Below, one piece after another: positions 35,055-44,752 of a stretch of 64,000 nucleotides of DNA (positions are counted from its first letter, which is position 1; each line of letters opens with the position of its first letter). The position numbers and the translations under genes are program-made. Below the pieces are notes generated by a model, which saw only the letters and a program-made list of their open reading frames with translations, was not told the origin of the DNA and did not search any database. This stretch comes from CAWKDG01 sp963848355 (GTDB lineage Bacteria; Actinomycetota; Acidimicrobiia; Acidimicrobiales; UBA8190): contig CAWKDG010000001.1 in assembly GCA_963848355.1 (NCBI GenBank), positions 744,001-808,000 of the forward strand, in the 5' to 3' direction.

Positions 35055-36326
35055 TCAGGTCCCGGTCTGCCATGAACCCAGGTACTCCTCCTGGGCCGGG
35101 GTCAGCCGGTCGATCGAGACCCCCATGGTCTCGAGCTTCAACCGGGCGATCTCGGCGTCGATGGCCTTGGGAACGTTGTAGACCTTCGGTTCGAGGGTGC
35201 TGGCGTTCTTCATCACCCATTCGGCGGCCAGCGCCTGATTGGCGAAGCTCATGTCCATCACGTCGGCCGGGTGCCCCTCAGCGGCCGACAGGTTGACGAG
35301 TCGCCCTTCGGCGATGACGAGGACACGCTTGCCCCGGACCTGGAACTCCTCGACCATGGGACGGACGTGACGACGCTGCCCCTCGGCCAGCCGGGCCAGG
35401 GCGACGAGGTCGATCTCGACGTCGAAGTGACCCGAGTTGGCCACGATGGCACCGTCGGGCATGCGCTCGAAATGCTCGGCTCGGAGCACGTCCCGGTTGC
35501 CGGTCACCGTGATGAAAATCTCGCCTTCGGCCGCCGCGTCGTCCATCGACTCAACCCGGAAACCGTCCATCACGGCTTCGAGGGCGCGGAACGGGTCGAT
35601 CTCGGTCACGATGACCTGGGCTCCGTGACCGCGGGCGCGCGAGGCGACACCCTTACCGCAGTAGCCGTAGCCGGCCACGACGATCTTCTTTCCGGCCAGA
35701 AGCACGTTGGTGGCACGGATGACGCCGTCGAGCGTCGACTGACCGGTGCCGTAGCGGTTGTCGAACATGTGCTTCGTGTCGGCGTCGTTGACAGCGACGA
35801 TCGGGAACTTGAGGGCGGACTCGTTCTCCATGGCCCGCAGACGGATGACACCGGTGGTCGTCTCCTCGGTGCCGGCGATCACCTCGGATACCTGCCCGGG
35901 ACGGTCCTTGTGCAACCGGGACACGAGGTCGCACCCGTCGTCCATCGTCACCGTCGGGTGCAGGTCGAGGACGGCATCGATGTGGGCGAAATAGGTCTCG
36001 GTGTCCTCACCGCGCACGGCCCAGGTGGATATCCCTTCGTCCCGCACGAGGGAGGCGGCCACGTCGTCCTGCGTCGACAGGGGGTTCGAAGCGCAGGCCA
36101 GCACGAGGGCCCCTCCGGCCTTCAGGGTCCGCAGCAGGTTGGCCGTCTCGGTGGTGACGTGGAGACAGGCGGCGGCGATGACGCCCTCGAGGGGTCGCTC
36201 CTTGGCGAACCGCTCCCTGATCGACTGCAGGACGGGCATGTTGGAGTCGGCCCAGGCGATCCGCTGGTGGCCGAGATCGGCCAGTCCCAGATCGGCGACG
36301 TCGTGGGGGGGAAGAGAGGTAGGCAT
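35055..36326 (-). CDS. ahcY: adenosylhomocysteinase
   Basis: Hydrolyses S-adenosylhomocysteine to adenosine and homocysteine, needing bound NAD. The 423-residue protein shows HVTTETANLLRTL, CASNPLSTQDDVAA, TGVIRLRAMENE, NDADTKHMFDNRYGTGQ, the NAD-binding VVAGYGYCGKGVASRARGHG, SGHFDVEID and the C-terminal LTPAQEEYLGSW. It is the short form without the roughly 40-residue insertion of mycobacterial and animal enzymes. ATG at 36326 gives a good N-terminus. No SAH riboswitch-like sequence was found in the 64-bp leader. It follows the PGI/PMI gene on the same strand. Confidence 0.96.
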   Translation of the reverse strand: MPTSLPPHDVADLGLADLGHQRIAWADSNMPVLQSIRERFAKERPLEGVIAAACLHVTTETANLLRTLKAGGALVLACASNPLSTQDDVAASLVRDEGISTWAVRGEDTETYFAHIDAVLDLHPTVTMDDGCDLVSRLHKDRPGQVSEVIAGTEETTTGVIRLRAMENESALKFPIVAVNDADTKHMFDNRYGTGQSTLDGVIRATNVLLAGKKIVVAGYGYCGKGVASRARGHGAQVIVTEIDPFRALEAVMDGFRVESMDDAAAEGEIFITVTGNRDVLRAEHFERMPDGAIVANSGHFDVEIDLVALARLAEGQRRHVRPMVEEFQVRGKRVLVIAEGRLVNLSAAEGHPADVMDMSFANQALAAEWVMKNASTLEPKVYNVPKAIDAEIARLKLETMGVSIDRLTPAQEEYLGSWQTGT

Positions 36327-36390
36327 GGCCAGAATCCTCGCACGTGACCGAGCGGCGAGCGAACTGGTGCGCCCAGCGGACCTTCCTCGT

Positions 36391-37440
36391 TCAGGCCTGA
36401 CGCAGCCGGTCCTTGAGATCGTCGAGGACGGGCACGGGACCGGGGTCGATCCCCTCCTGGGCGGCGAGGTGGAGCGAGACGAAGTCCCCGACGAGGATGA
36501 GGTCGAGGAGTTGGGCGAGGTCCCCCTCGCCCACGGCCCGGACCTCGACGATGTCGGCGACCACCTCGCGGAGGACCTCGGCGACCAGATCGAAGCGCCT
36601 GACCACCTGGGGATGCTCGGCGTCATGGCGGAGGTTCACGAGCGTCATGACCTGACGGGTGACGTCACCGTTCTGTCCCCATCCGGCGATCTCGTTGTGG
36701 CAGAGCTCGGGATAGACGCCGGTGAAGGCGGGCGACTTGGCGTTCTCGTTGATCTGGTTCTTCCACCGCAGGGCGGCCGCCGCTCCGAGGGCCTGTGCCC
36801 CGTGGATGAGCGGGATCGTCCGCCCGATGGAACGGGCCACCTTCTCGGCCAGATTCCCGGGTGCCACGAGGAGGTCGCGACGGCGTGCCAACTGCTCGAC
36901 GGCCAGCTCGACCCACCGCGTCGCACCCGGAAAGAGGCCGATCTCCTCCAGGACCACCAACGGCGGAATGGCCATGGCGCCCAAAGCGGCCCGGGGCTGG
37001 GGAATCCCCTCGGGGACGGCCACGGTCGGCGCCCCCCACTCGGCCGCCAGCCGGGCCAGCTCGCCGCCCCCCGTCACCGCTACCACGTTGGCCCCGGCGT
37101 CCGCCGCCTCTCCTGCCGCCTCGACGGTCTCCTCGGTGTTCCCGGAGAACGAGAGGGCGAAGACGAGAGAGCCGGGGCCGACGAAGTCGGGCAGGTCGTA
37201 GGACTTCACGACGACGACCGGGACCGGGAGAAAGGGCCCGGCCACAGCCATCATCAGGTCGCCGGCAATCCCCGAACCCCCCATCCCGAGCACCACCACT
37301 TGCTCCACGTACTCACGGTCGGGGAGCCCCTCGAGTCCCCGGGCCGCACCGGCCGCATCGGACACCTGCTCGGGGAGGGCGGCGGCGGCGGCGAACATCC
37401 CGAGGCTGTCGAGGACCGGCAGGGCGGACACCTCGGTCAC
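36391..37440 (-). CDS. bifunctional phosphoglucose/phosphomannose isomerase (SIS domain)
   Basis: 349-residue double-SIS protein of the PGI/PMI type. VVVLGMGGSGIAGDL near residue 50 and ALSFSGNTEETVEA near 95 bind phosphosugar; KNQINENAKSPAFTGVYPELCHNE carries the catalytic glutamate and PGI-like signature. It would supply mannose-6-phosphate from fructose-6-phosphate for GDP-mannose. GTG at 37440 overlaps the Trm112-like stop as GTGA, so the genes are translationally linked; phosphomannomutase lies two genes upstream. Confidence 0.92.
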   Translation of the reverse strand: MTEVSALPVLDSLGMFAAAAALPEQVSDAAGAARGLEGLPDREYVEQVVVLGMGGSGIAGDLMMAVAGPFLPVPVVVVKSYDLPDFVGPGSLVFALSFSGNTEETVEAAGEAADAGANVVAVTGGGELARLAAEWGAPTVAVPEGIPQPRAALGAMAIPPLVVLEEIGLFPGATRWVELAVEQLARRRDLLVAPGNLAEKVARSIGRTIPLIHGAQALGAAAALRWKNQINENAKSPAFTGVYPELCHNEIAGWGQNGDVTRQVMTLVNLRHDAEHPQVVRRFDLVAEVLREVVADIVEVRAVGEGDLAQLLDLILVGDFVSLHLAAQEGIDPGPVPVLDDLKDRLRQA

Positions 37441-37688
37441 GACGAACCGCCACCGGGGCCGAGCGTCGTGGCCAGCCCCTCCTTCTCGGCCTTGGCCATG
37501 AGCCTGGTGTGCTCGTTCTCGTCGACGGTGGTCGCCTCGTCCACGAGCATGACGGGGATGTCGTCGCGGACGTCGTAGCTCCGGTGCAACCGTGGGTTGT
37601 ACAGACGGTCCTCGTCGGCGAAGTAGATCAACGGGCCCTTGTCCTCCGGGCAGGCCAGCACCTCCAGCAACAGGTGGTCGAGCGCCAT
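37437..37688 (-). CDS. Trm112-like / UPF0434 zinc-ribbon protein
   Basis: 83 residues. LLLEVLACPEDKGPLIYF (one Cys of the usual pair), YNPRLHRSYDVRDDIPVML and a charged tail match the bacterial Trm112/YcaR group. Only one Cys is present, so zinc binding is doubtful. Actinobacterial neighbours often carry it between pmm and the PGI/PMI gene, as here. Role in bacteria is unproven. A TC-rich direct repeat in its leader does not look regulatory. ATG at 37688. Confidence 0.9.
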   Translation of the reverse strand: MALDHLLLEVLACPEDKGPLIYFADEDRLYNPRLHRSYDVRDDIPVMLVDEATTVDENEHTRLMAKAEKEGLATTLGPGGGSS

Positions 37689-37787
37689 GGTGCCGAGTCC
37701 TTTCTTTCTCGATGTCTCTTCTTCGGGGATGGGGTCTTCGGGGATCGGTCCCGTGGCACGCGACGGCGTGGATGGAGTCGGTTCGGA

Positions 37788-39152
37788 TCAGCCGCCGGAC
37801 AGTTTGTCCACGAGACCGAGGATCTCGTCGACGTGCCGTTCGCATTCGGGCGCAGAGGCGGCCTCGACATTGAGCCGGAGCAGGGGCTCGGTGTTGGACG
37901 GTCGGATGTTGAACCACCAGTCGCCGCGGTCCACCGTGATCCCGTCGGTCCGGTCGACCTCGACCCCGAGGGCGGCGAAGTGGCCGGCCACCGCATCGAC
38001 CGACGCCGCCGGGTCGGCGACCTCGGTGTTGATCTCCCCCGAGTCGGAGTATCGGCGATAGGGGGCGAGCAGTACCGACAGCGGTTCGGCCGCCCGGGAC
38101 ATGACCTCGAGGACGACGACGGCGGCGATGATCCCGGAATCGGCCCGGTAGTTGTCGCGGAAGTAGTAGTGGCCCGAGTGCTCGGCGCCGAAGACGGCAC
38201 CCGTCTCGGCCATGATCTCCTTGATGAAGGAGTGTCCCACCCTGGTCCGCACCGGGGTCCCGCCGTACTCGAGGATGGTCTCGGGGACGACCTTGGAGCA
38301 GATGAGGTTGTAGAGCACGGTGGCACCGGGGGCACGGGCCAGCATGGCCCGGGCCACGAGCGCCGCCGTCAGCGACCCTGACACCGTCTCGGCCTTCTCG
38401 TCGACCAGGAAGACCCGGTCGGCGTCGCCGTCGAAGGCCAGTCCGACGTCGGCCCCGTGCTCGAGAACGGCCCTCTTCAGGTCCACCAAGTTCTCGGGCT
38501 GGATCGGATCGGCGGGGTGGTTGGGAAACGTCCCGTCGAGCTCGGGAAAGAGAATGACGACCTCGAAGGGCAGGCCGGCGAACACCTCGGGGACGATCAG
38601 CCCTCCCATCCCGTTGGCCGTGTCGGCCACGATCCGAAGCGGGCGCAAGGCTGCGACGTCGACGAAGGACCGGACGTGGTCGGCATATTCGCTCAGGAAG
38701 TCCCGGCGTTCGTATCCCCCCGTCTCCTCCCCGTCGTCGGCGCCCGTGGACAACGCTTGCTCGGCCTCCAGCCTCACCTGGGTCAGACCGGTGTCCTGTC
38801 CGACAGGCTTGGCGCCGGCCAGGCAGAACTTGATCCCGTTGTATGCCGCCGGGTTGTGCGACGCCGTGAACATGGCACCGGGGGCGTCGAGACGGCCCGA
38901 CGCGAAGTAGAGGGCGTCGGTGGACGCCAGTCCGATGTCCACGACGGTGGCACCGGCGGTGCGGGCGCCGGCCGTGAAAGCCGCCGCCAGGGCCTCCCCC
39001 GAGGCCCGCATGTCCCGGGCCACGACCAACCGGTCGGTCCCGGCAAAGCGGGCGAAGGCCCAGCCGATGGCCCGGCAGGCACGCTCATCGAGCTGGTCGG
39101 GGACGGTGCCGCGCACGTCGTACGCCTTGAACACGGCTGCGAGGGCGGTCAT
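37788..39152 (-). CDS. manB: phosphomannomutase/phosphoglucomutase
   Basis: 454-residue alpha-D-phosphohexomutase that interconverts mannose-6-P and mannose-1-P. N-terminal FKAYDVRGTVPDQL, the phosphoserine loop MFTASHNPAAYNGIKF (Ser98), magnesium loop AFDGDADRVFLVDE near 240, sugar-binding GAVFGAEHSGHYYF and phosphate-binding C-terminal domain RPSNTEPLLRLNVEA are all present. It provides mannose-1-phosphate for the guanylyltransferase near 60 kb. ATG at 39152; the membrane glycosyltransferase gene ends 13 bp upstream of it. Confidence 0.95.
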   Translation of the reverse strand: MTALAAVFKAYDVRGTVPDQLDERACRAIGWAFARFAGTDRLVVARDMRASGEALAAAFTAGARTAGATVVDIGLASTDALYFASGRLDAPGAMFTASHNPAAYNGIKFCLAGAKPVGQDTGLTQVRLEAEQALSTGADDGEETGGYERRDFLSEYADHVRSFVDVAALRPLRIVADTANGMGGLIVPEVFAGLPFEVVILFPELDGTFPNHPADPIQPENLVDLKRAVLEHGADVGLAFDGDADRVFLVDEKAETVSGSLTAALVARAMLARAPGATVLYNLICSKVVPETILEYGGTPVRTRVGHSFIKEIMAETGAVFGAEHSGHYYFRDNYRADSGIIAAVVVLEVMSRAAEPLSVLLAPYRRYSDSGEINTEVADPAASVDAVAGHFAALGVEVDRTDGITVDRGDWWFNIRPSNTEPLLRLNVEAASAPECERHVDEILGLVDKLSGG

Positions 39153-39165
39153 TGCGCCCGAGAGC

Positions 39166-41583
39166 CTATCCCTGTCCGTCCTTGCGTCGTCTGGCCAGGG
39201 GTCGCAAGGGCGACCAGCCGGCGGCCAACGACCGTCGTCGGACCAGCTCGGCCACCACCAGGAGCCCGACGATGGTGAGGACGAGGCCGACGTTGTCGGC
39301 CCCCGTCGAGCCGTAGGTCAGGGTCACGTTGTGTGACGTCGGGTCGACCACCATCAGATTGGGCTCGGCCCGCCACGGGCCGGCCGCCCCCACAGCCGTC
39401 CAATTGGGGAAGTACGAAACGCCGATCACGACCGGGACCCCGGTGCGGTCGACGTGGAAGCTCACGGTGTCGATCCCCACCTTCACCCGCGAGACACGCA
39501 CGGCCGGGAGCCGACGGCCGGCCGGAGGATCGGACGGGGTGGCGGTGCGGGCCCATGACGACGGGCCGCCGACCACCAGCTGCTGACTCCACCGGGCGGG
39601 ATCGGCGTACCACTTTTGCGCCACCGGCAGCCATGATCCCTGTCCCGGGGCCGTGGCCGTGAGGACGTCGGGGGTCTTGGTGAGCGGGGTCACCACGGAG
39701 GCGTCGTGGACCTCGTAGATCTTCCAGGTGGTCACCAGGTCGGAACCGCCGTAGGCGGTGTGCCACGGCCCCGTGCTGGCCACGAGCGACAACGCCGGAT
39801 CGGCCGCCGCCTGGGCCTGGACGGCGGGAGACGAGGCCATGAAGTACTTGATCCCGAGGAGCTGGAGATGCTGGACCCCGAGGGCCACGTCGAGGGGTCC
39901 GTACTGGATCCCGGTCGTCTCAGAGACGACGGCCTCCGACGGTGACTGCGACAGCTCGGCCTGGTTGATGAAGTGGTACGGGGTGGTTGCCGACGACTCG
40001 AAGAGGACGCCCTCGATGGAGTCGATGCAGTTGTTCGTCCAGTAGGGCAGGAGCATGAGCGACTCGGGGGTCCCGAACCGGTTGAGGTCGACGTTGTACT
40101 CCCACATCGCCCGTCCGCACCCGTCGGTGCGGCCGACGCGTTGCATGGTGGGGATGATCCCGTCGTACAGCTCCTTGGCCCCCGGCGTGTTCTGGTAGCC
40201 CGAATAGTTCCACTCCGCCCACGAGGCCACGCTGCTCGGTGAGAACTGGTGGTGGAGCGCGCTGCCGACGTGGGAGTCCATCCACGGGACGAGCGGGGGC
40301 AGGACGACGGCCAGCGCCGCCAGCATGGCCACGATGGGGACGGTGACCGCCCCCGGCGCCCACGGCCCGAAACGCGGACGGGGCCACGCCACCCGGGCCG
40401 GATCGACGGCACCGACCTCGGACGGCACTCTCGGCCCTTCGACCTCGACGACACCCTCGGCCACGGCGGTCGGCGCGGTGGCCGCTGCCACCGCGTCCCT
40501 CCACAGGGCCAGGCGCAGCCGACGGAAGCCCGTGGCCACGGCCACCCCGGCCTCGGCCACGAAGTACCCGGCCAAGAGGTAGATGCAGAGCATGTAGAAG
40601 GGGAGGAAACGGACGTTGTAGAGGGTCCACTGGGGATCGAAGCGGACGACGAGGCCGGCGGTGACGCCCAGGACGGCCAGGAGAAGCGGTGCCGATTGCC
40701 TCCTGGTCACGGCCACCACGACGGCCACCACCGATCCCAGTGCGGCCAGGACGATGGCCCACAGATTCCCGCCGGGGAAGAGCACCGAGAGGTAGGTCGA
40801 GACGTTCAGCCACCCCATGTTCGTGCTGTAGGCCTGGTCGGCGGCGAAAGGGACGATCCACCACGACGCCAGGAGCAACCCGCCACCGACGGATCCCACC
40901 ATCCACCAGATCCGGCGGCGCGTCGGTCCGGCCAGGACGAGGATGACGACGGCGCCGGCCAGGGCGAACAGCGCCGTCAGCAGGTGGCAGAGGATGCACA
41001 CGGCGAGGACGACGGCTGCCGTGGCGCGGAACCGTCCCGTCTTCATGCCCCGGAGAGCCAGCCCGAGAAAGACGAGGGCGAAGGAGAGGCCGAGGGAGAA
41101 GGCGTACTCCCCCGCCATCGTCGAGTAGAGGTTCCCGCCGTAGATGGTGAAGGACTGGTCGAAGAGGAAGGGCAGGGTGAAGATGGCCAGCACCGCCGGG
41201 CGGGGGCGTTCCAGCCCCGACAGCCGCCCGAAGAGCCAGGCGGCGACGGGGAGAGTGAGGGAGCCGAGGATCGTCACCAGCTTGAAGGCGATGTTGAAGG
41301 GGATGACGAAGCCGACGGCGGCGGCCAGGAAGTCGGGGAGGGGGAAGTAGAGGGTGTTCAGCGCGAATCCGTCGTACGCCCCGGGATCCCATCCGGTGAC
41401 GTGACCGTGGGGCAAGAGGTTCGACTTGAGGAACCCGGCCAGACCGACATGGGCCCCCGTGTCACCGCCCGTGATCGTGGTGTTCGACAGCAGCAGCGAG
41501 GGGTGGAGCTGCCACAGGACCACGGCGATGACGCCGCCGACGGCGGCGAAGGTGACGATCGAAGGAGCGGCCGGGCGACGCAT
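39166..41583 (-). CDS. large membrane protein, GT-C-like / PTPS-related domain
   Basis: 805 residues with about 11-12 membrane segments in the first 450 and a large extracytoplasmic-type C-terminal domain, then one last helix near 770. The start of the mature region TTITGGDTGAHVGLAGFLK has an acidic motif after the first helix, as in GT-C-type glycosyltransferases and the 6-pyruvoyl-tetrahydropterin-synthase-related membrane family. It may transfer sugar from a lipid-linked donor at the outer face. ATG at 41583 is preferred to a longer frame, which lacks hydrophobic character before it. Neighbouring genes make GDP-mannose. Confidence 0.82.
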   Translation of the reverse strand: MRRPAAPSIVTFAAVGGVIAVVLWQLHPSLLLSNTTITGGDTGAHVGLAGFLKSNLLPHGHVTGWDPGAYDGFALNTLYFPLPDFLAAAVGFVIPFNIAFKLVTILGSLTLPVAAWLFGRLSGLERPRPAVLAIFTLPFLFDQSFTIYGGNLYSTMAGEYAFSLGLSFALVFLGLALRGMKTGRFRATAAVVLAVCILCHLLTALFALAGAVVILVLAGPTRRRIWWMVGSVGGGLLLASWWIVPFAADQAYSTNMGWLNVSTYLSVLFPGGNLWAIVLAALGSVVAVVVAVTRRQSAPLLLAVLGVTAGLVVRFDPQWTLYNVRFLPFYMLCIYLLAGYFVAEAGVAVATGFRRLRLALWRDAVAAATAPTAVAEGVVEVEGPRVPSEVGAVDPARVAWPRPRFGPWAPGAVTVPIVAMLAALAVVLPPLVPWMDSHVGSALHHQFSPSSVASWAEWNYSGYQNTPGAKELYDGIIPTMQRVGRTDGCGRAMWEYNVDLNRFGTPESLMLLPYWTNNCIDSIEGVLFESSATTPYHFINQAELSQSPSEAVVSETTGIQYGPLDVALGVQHLQLLGIKYFMASSPAVQAQAAADPALSLVASTGPWHTAYGGSDLVTTWKIYEVHDASVVTPLTKTPDVLTATAPGQGSWLPVAQKWYADPARWSQQLVVGGPSSWARTATPSDPPAGRRLPAVRVSRVKVGIDTVSFHVDRTGVPVVIGVSYFPNWTAVGAAGPWRAEPNLMVVDPTSHNVTLTYGSTGADNVGLVLTIVGLLVVAELVRRRSLAAGWSPLRPLARRRKDGQG

Positions 41584-41651
41584 GATGACCCATCGTGCCT
41601 GACTCGAGCGCCCAAGTGGCGGCGCTCGTCCGGTCAGCCGTCCATGCCCTG

Positions 41652-42559
41652 TCAGCGGACGATGCCGCTCGGGAAGGCGATGGCCAGGATGGCGACCAGG
41701 TTGAACGTGGCGTGAGCGAAGATGCAGGGACCGAGGCGCTTGCACCGGTAGGCGATCACCGAGAGGACGATCCCGAAGGCGCCCAGGCCCAGCAGCTCCA
41801 GGAGATCGGCGTGGGCCAGGCCGAAGACGATCCCCGTCGTCGTCACCGCCAGCGCGGGCCCGAGAATCCGGCCCGCACCGCCGAAGAGGCGGACGAAGGC
41901 CCGCAGGACGAGGCCCCTGAAGAAGAGCTCTTCGACGACGGGGACGACGAGGACGGTGAGCACGGCGATCACAGCCAGGTCGACGCCGGGAAAACCTCCG
42001 GTCAGGTGCTTGGCCGGTTGTTGCAGCTCATGGGAGAGATTGCGGTTGACGTGCTCCCACGGAAGGTAGAGCAGCGGAAGCAGGACGAACTGTCCGGCCA
42101 GGCCGGCCCCCAGTCCGATCAACGGGTCCCACCGACGGAAGCGCAGGCCCATGTCGGCGACGACGCTGCGCGTCCCGCGCCAGCTGCTGGCCATCACGAC
42201 GGCACCCACGAACCCGATCCACAGCCCCACTAACCCACCGACGACGATCCAGGCCGGGGGACGGCTCGCTCCGAGAGGGCCGACAGCTGTGAGAGGTGCC
42301 CGTTGAGTGCGGCGATGACGGTGAGGATGACGAGGCTCAGGAGCTGACCGGCGACGAAACCACCGGCCGCGATGAGGAGCCAGGCTCCGGCGTCGTTCGT
42401 CGTCCGGGGCGGCGCCACTGATCCCGCCGACGCCACGTCCAGCGATTCGGGACCCGTTGCGGGAGGCCACGGCGGCGGCATGGGGACGTCGTGGAGCACC
42501 GACGGTGGTGGGTTTCCCGCCGCCCGGGCATTTTCTGAGCCGGCTGCACCCGTCGCCAT
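41652..42559 (-). CDS. CPBP-family intramembrane metalloprotease, broken by a frameshift
   Basis: Two overlapping frames together make one Abi/CAAX protease (CPBP). Upstream frame: from ATG 42559 a Pro-rich lead, then WLLIAAGGFVAGQLLSLV. Downstream frame: PPAWIVVGGLVGLWIGFVGA through EELFFRGLVLRAF (EExxxR motif), GIVFGLAHADL and HATFNLVAIL. The frames join at a G5 run at 42256-42260; one more base there restores VPPAWIVVGG. Expected length about 300 residues with 7-8 helices. Possible substrates include peptides or prenylated proteins. Divergent from ftsH over 83 bp. Error in the run or true inactivation cannot be told apart here. Confidence 0.8.
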
Positions 42560-42642
42560 CGCCGCCAGGTTAGTGACCACGTCCCCCGGTCACGCTGCGC
42601 GACCGTGCATATCCGGAGGGCCAAGGCGCCTACCATGGGGGA

Positions 42643-44733
42643 ATGAGTCCGTCGCTCCCCGACCGACGTTCCGGGCGTCCCACGCCTGGTGGCACCGGTG
42701 GTCCCGCCCCGGGGGGGGCGTCCGGCTCAGGCTCGGGATCGGGCGATCAGAGCTGGCGATGGGTGTTCGCCCTCCTCATCGTGGCCGTCATCGCCGTCCT
42801 CTTCCTCCCCCCGCTGCTCCAGCACAAGCAGGTCAAGAGCCTCCCGTACAAGACCTTCCTCTCCGACGTCACCAGCCACCAGATCAAGACGATCACCATC
42901 AACAACTCCACCGGCGTCATCACCGGGAACTTCCGGAGCTCCTTCAACGGCGGTGAGGGCTACACCGTGAACGGCGGGACCCCGCCGCCCCAGGCCGACG
43001 TCGACACGATGCGCCACAACGTCCCCGCCGCCTCGGACTTCCAGTACACGACCCCGACCGTCGGCTTCCTGGGCCAGTGGCTCCCCACCATCGTGATCCT
43101 CGTGCTCTTCGTAGGGGTCTTCTTCTGGATCAGCCGGCGGGCACAGGGCCAGATGAGCGGGATCATGTCGATCGGCCGGTCGCGGGCGCGCCTCTACACG
43201 ACGGAACGTCCACGCACCACCTTCGCCGACGTGGCCGGATACCAGGGCGTCAAGATCGAGATCTCTGAGGTCGTCGACTTCTTGAAGTCCCCCCATCGCT
43301 TCCGCGACATCGGAGCCAAGATCCCCAAGGGCATCCTGCTCGTCGGCCCTCCCGGAACAGGCAAGACCCTCTTGGCGCGTGCCGTGGCCGGTGAGGCCGG
43401 CGTCCCCTTCCTGTCTGTGAGCGGGTCCGACTTCATGGAGATGTTCGTCGGCGTCGGTGCCAGCCGCGTCCGCGACCTGTTCCAGACGGCCCGGAAGCAG
43501 GCTCCGGCCATCATCTTCGTGGACGAGATCGACTCCATCGGGCGCAAGCGGGGGGCCGGGCTCGGCGGTGGCCACGACGAGCGCGAGCAGACGCTCAACC
43601 AGATGCTGAACGAGATGGACGGTTTCGATCCGGCCGAGGGCGTCGTCATCATCGCCGCCACGAACCGGCCCGACATCCTCGATCCGGCCCTTCTGCGCCC
43701 GGGCCGCTTCGACCGCCAGATCGTCGTCCCCCTCCCCGACCTCGAGGAGCGTCTGCCGATCCTCAAGGTCCACTGCAAGGACAAGCGCATCGGGCAGGAC
43801 GTCGACCTCGAGCTCGTCGCCCGGGGAACGCCGGGGATGAGCGGCGCCGACCTCGCCAACCTGGTGAACGAAGCCGCCCTCCATGCCGTGCGGCGGGGCT
43901 CGCACCAGGTCGACATGCGGGACTTCGAAGCCGCGCGTGACCGGGTCCTCATGGGCCAGCGCCGCGAGAGCCTCGTGCTGTCGGAGCCCGAGAAGGAGCG
44001 GGTCGCCTTCCACGAGGGCGGTCACGCCGTGCTCGCCTACGTTCTCGAGCACGCCGATCCCGTCCACAAGGTGACGATCCTCCCCACGGGCATGGCTCTG
44101 GGTGTCACCCAACAGCTGCCCATCGAGGAGCGCCACATCTATCCGCGTGAGGTGATCGAGGATTCCCTGGCCGTGCGCATGGGTGGACGGGCCGCCGAGT
44201 TGCTCGTCTACGGCGATCTGTCCACCGGGGCCAGTAACGACCTCGTCGGGAACACCGAGCTCGCGCGCAAGATGGTCCGGGAGTGGGGCATGAGCGAGGA
44301 ACTCGGGCCCATGGCGTGGGGCTCGCAGGGGATGGTGTTCCTCGGCGAGGATCTCCTGCACTCCCGGGACTATTCCGAAGACACGGCCCGGGTCGTCGAC
44401 GCCGAGGTGTCCCGGATCCTGCGCCGGCAGGAGGAAAGGGCCATCGAGCTCCTCAGCCGTCACCGTGGCGGCCTCGATGCTGTGGCCCGGGGCCTGCTCG
44501 AGCGCGAGACCCTCGACGGGGAGGAGGTCGGGCGACTCGTCGACACGGCCTACGGCGGACCGGTCCACGACGCCGGGGCCACCGTGGTTCCGCACTTCGC
44601 CCCCTCCGACCCGGCGCCGACCTCGACACCGCCGCCCCCCGCCACCGACCAGGCCGGCGGCAACGGCGGGTACGTGGCGCCGGCCCCCGCCACCGAGCCC
44701 ACGGGCTCGCCCGCCGGCACGGCCGCCGACTGA
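42643..44733 (+). CDS. ftsH: ATP-dependent zinc metalloprotease FtsH
   Basis: 696-residue membrane AAA protease for quality control. A Gly/Ser/Pro-rich N-terminal 35 residues precedes helix 1 (WVFALLIVAVIAVLFLP), a periplasmic domain and helix 2 (TIVILVLFVGVFFWI). AAA motifs: VGPPGTGKTLLA near 235, IIFVDEIDSIG near 292, RPGRFDRQI. The zinc site is HEGGH near 457 in place of the common HEAGH, with a downstream acidic ligand in the NDL region. The C-terminus is a Pro/Ala-rich tail. ATG at 42643. Confidence 0.97.
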   Translation: MSPSLPDRRSGRPTPGGTGGPAPGGASGSGSGSGDQSWRWVFALLIVAVIAVLFLPPLLQHKQVKSLPYKTFLSDVTSHQIKTITINNSTGVITGNFRSSFNGGEGYTVNGGTPPPQADVDTMRHNVPAASDFQYTTPTVGFLGQWLPTIVILVLFVGVFFWISRRAQGQMSGIMSIGRSRARLYTTERPRTTFADVAGYQGVKIEISEVVDFLKSPHRFRDIGAKIPKGILLVGPPGTGKTLLARAVAGEAGVPFLSVSGSDFMEMFVGVGASRVRDLFQTARKQAPAIIFVDEIDSIGRKRGAGLGGGHDEREQTLNQMLNEMDGFDPAEGVVIIAATNRPDILDPALLRPGRFDRQIVVPLPDLEERLPILKVHCKDKRIGQDVDLELVARGTPGMSGADLANLVNEAALHAVRRGSHQVDMRDFEAARDRVLMGQRRESLVLSEPEKERVAFHEGGHAVLAYVLEHADPVHKVTILPTGMALGVTQQLPIEERHIYPREVIEDSLAVRMGGRAAELLVYGDLSTGASNDLVGNTELARKMVREWGMSEELGPMAWGSQGMVFLGEDLLHSRDYSEDTARVVDAEVSRILRRQEERAIELLSRHRGGLDAVARGLLERETLDGEEVGRLVDTAYGGPVHDAGATVVPHFAPSDPAPTSTPPPPATDQAGGNGGYVAPAPATEPTGSPAGTAAD

Positions 44734-44752
44734 CGGGTTCAGCGAGGCGCCA

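Noticed and set aside
34672..35181. 169-codon plus-strand frame downstream of hpf
   Set aside because: It runs into ahcY on the opposite strand, has no ribosome binding site and no recognisable composition.
36327..36390. S-adenosylhomocysteine riboswitch upstream of ahcY
   Set aside because: The 64-bp leader lacks the conserved GAGGAGCGCUGC-type core and is too short for the pseudoknot.
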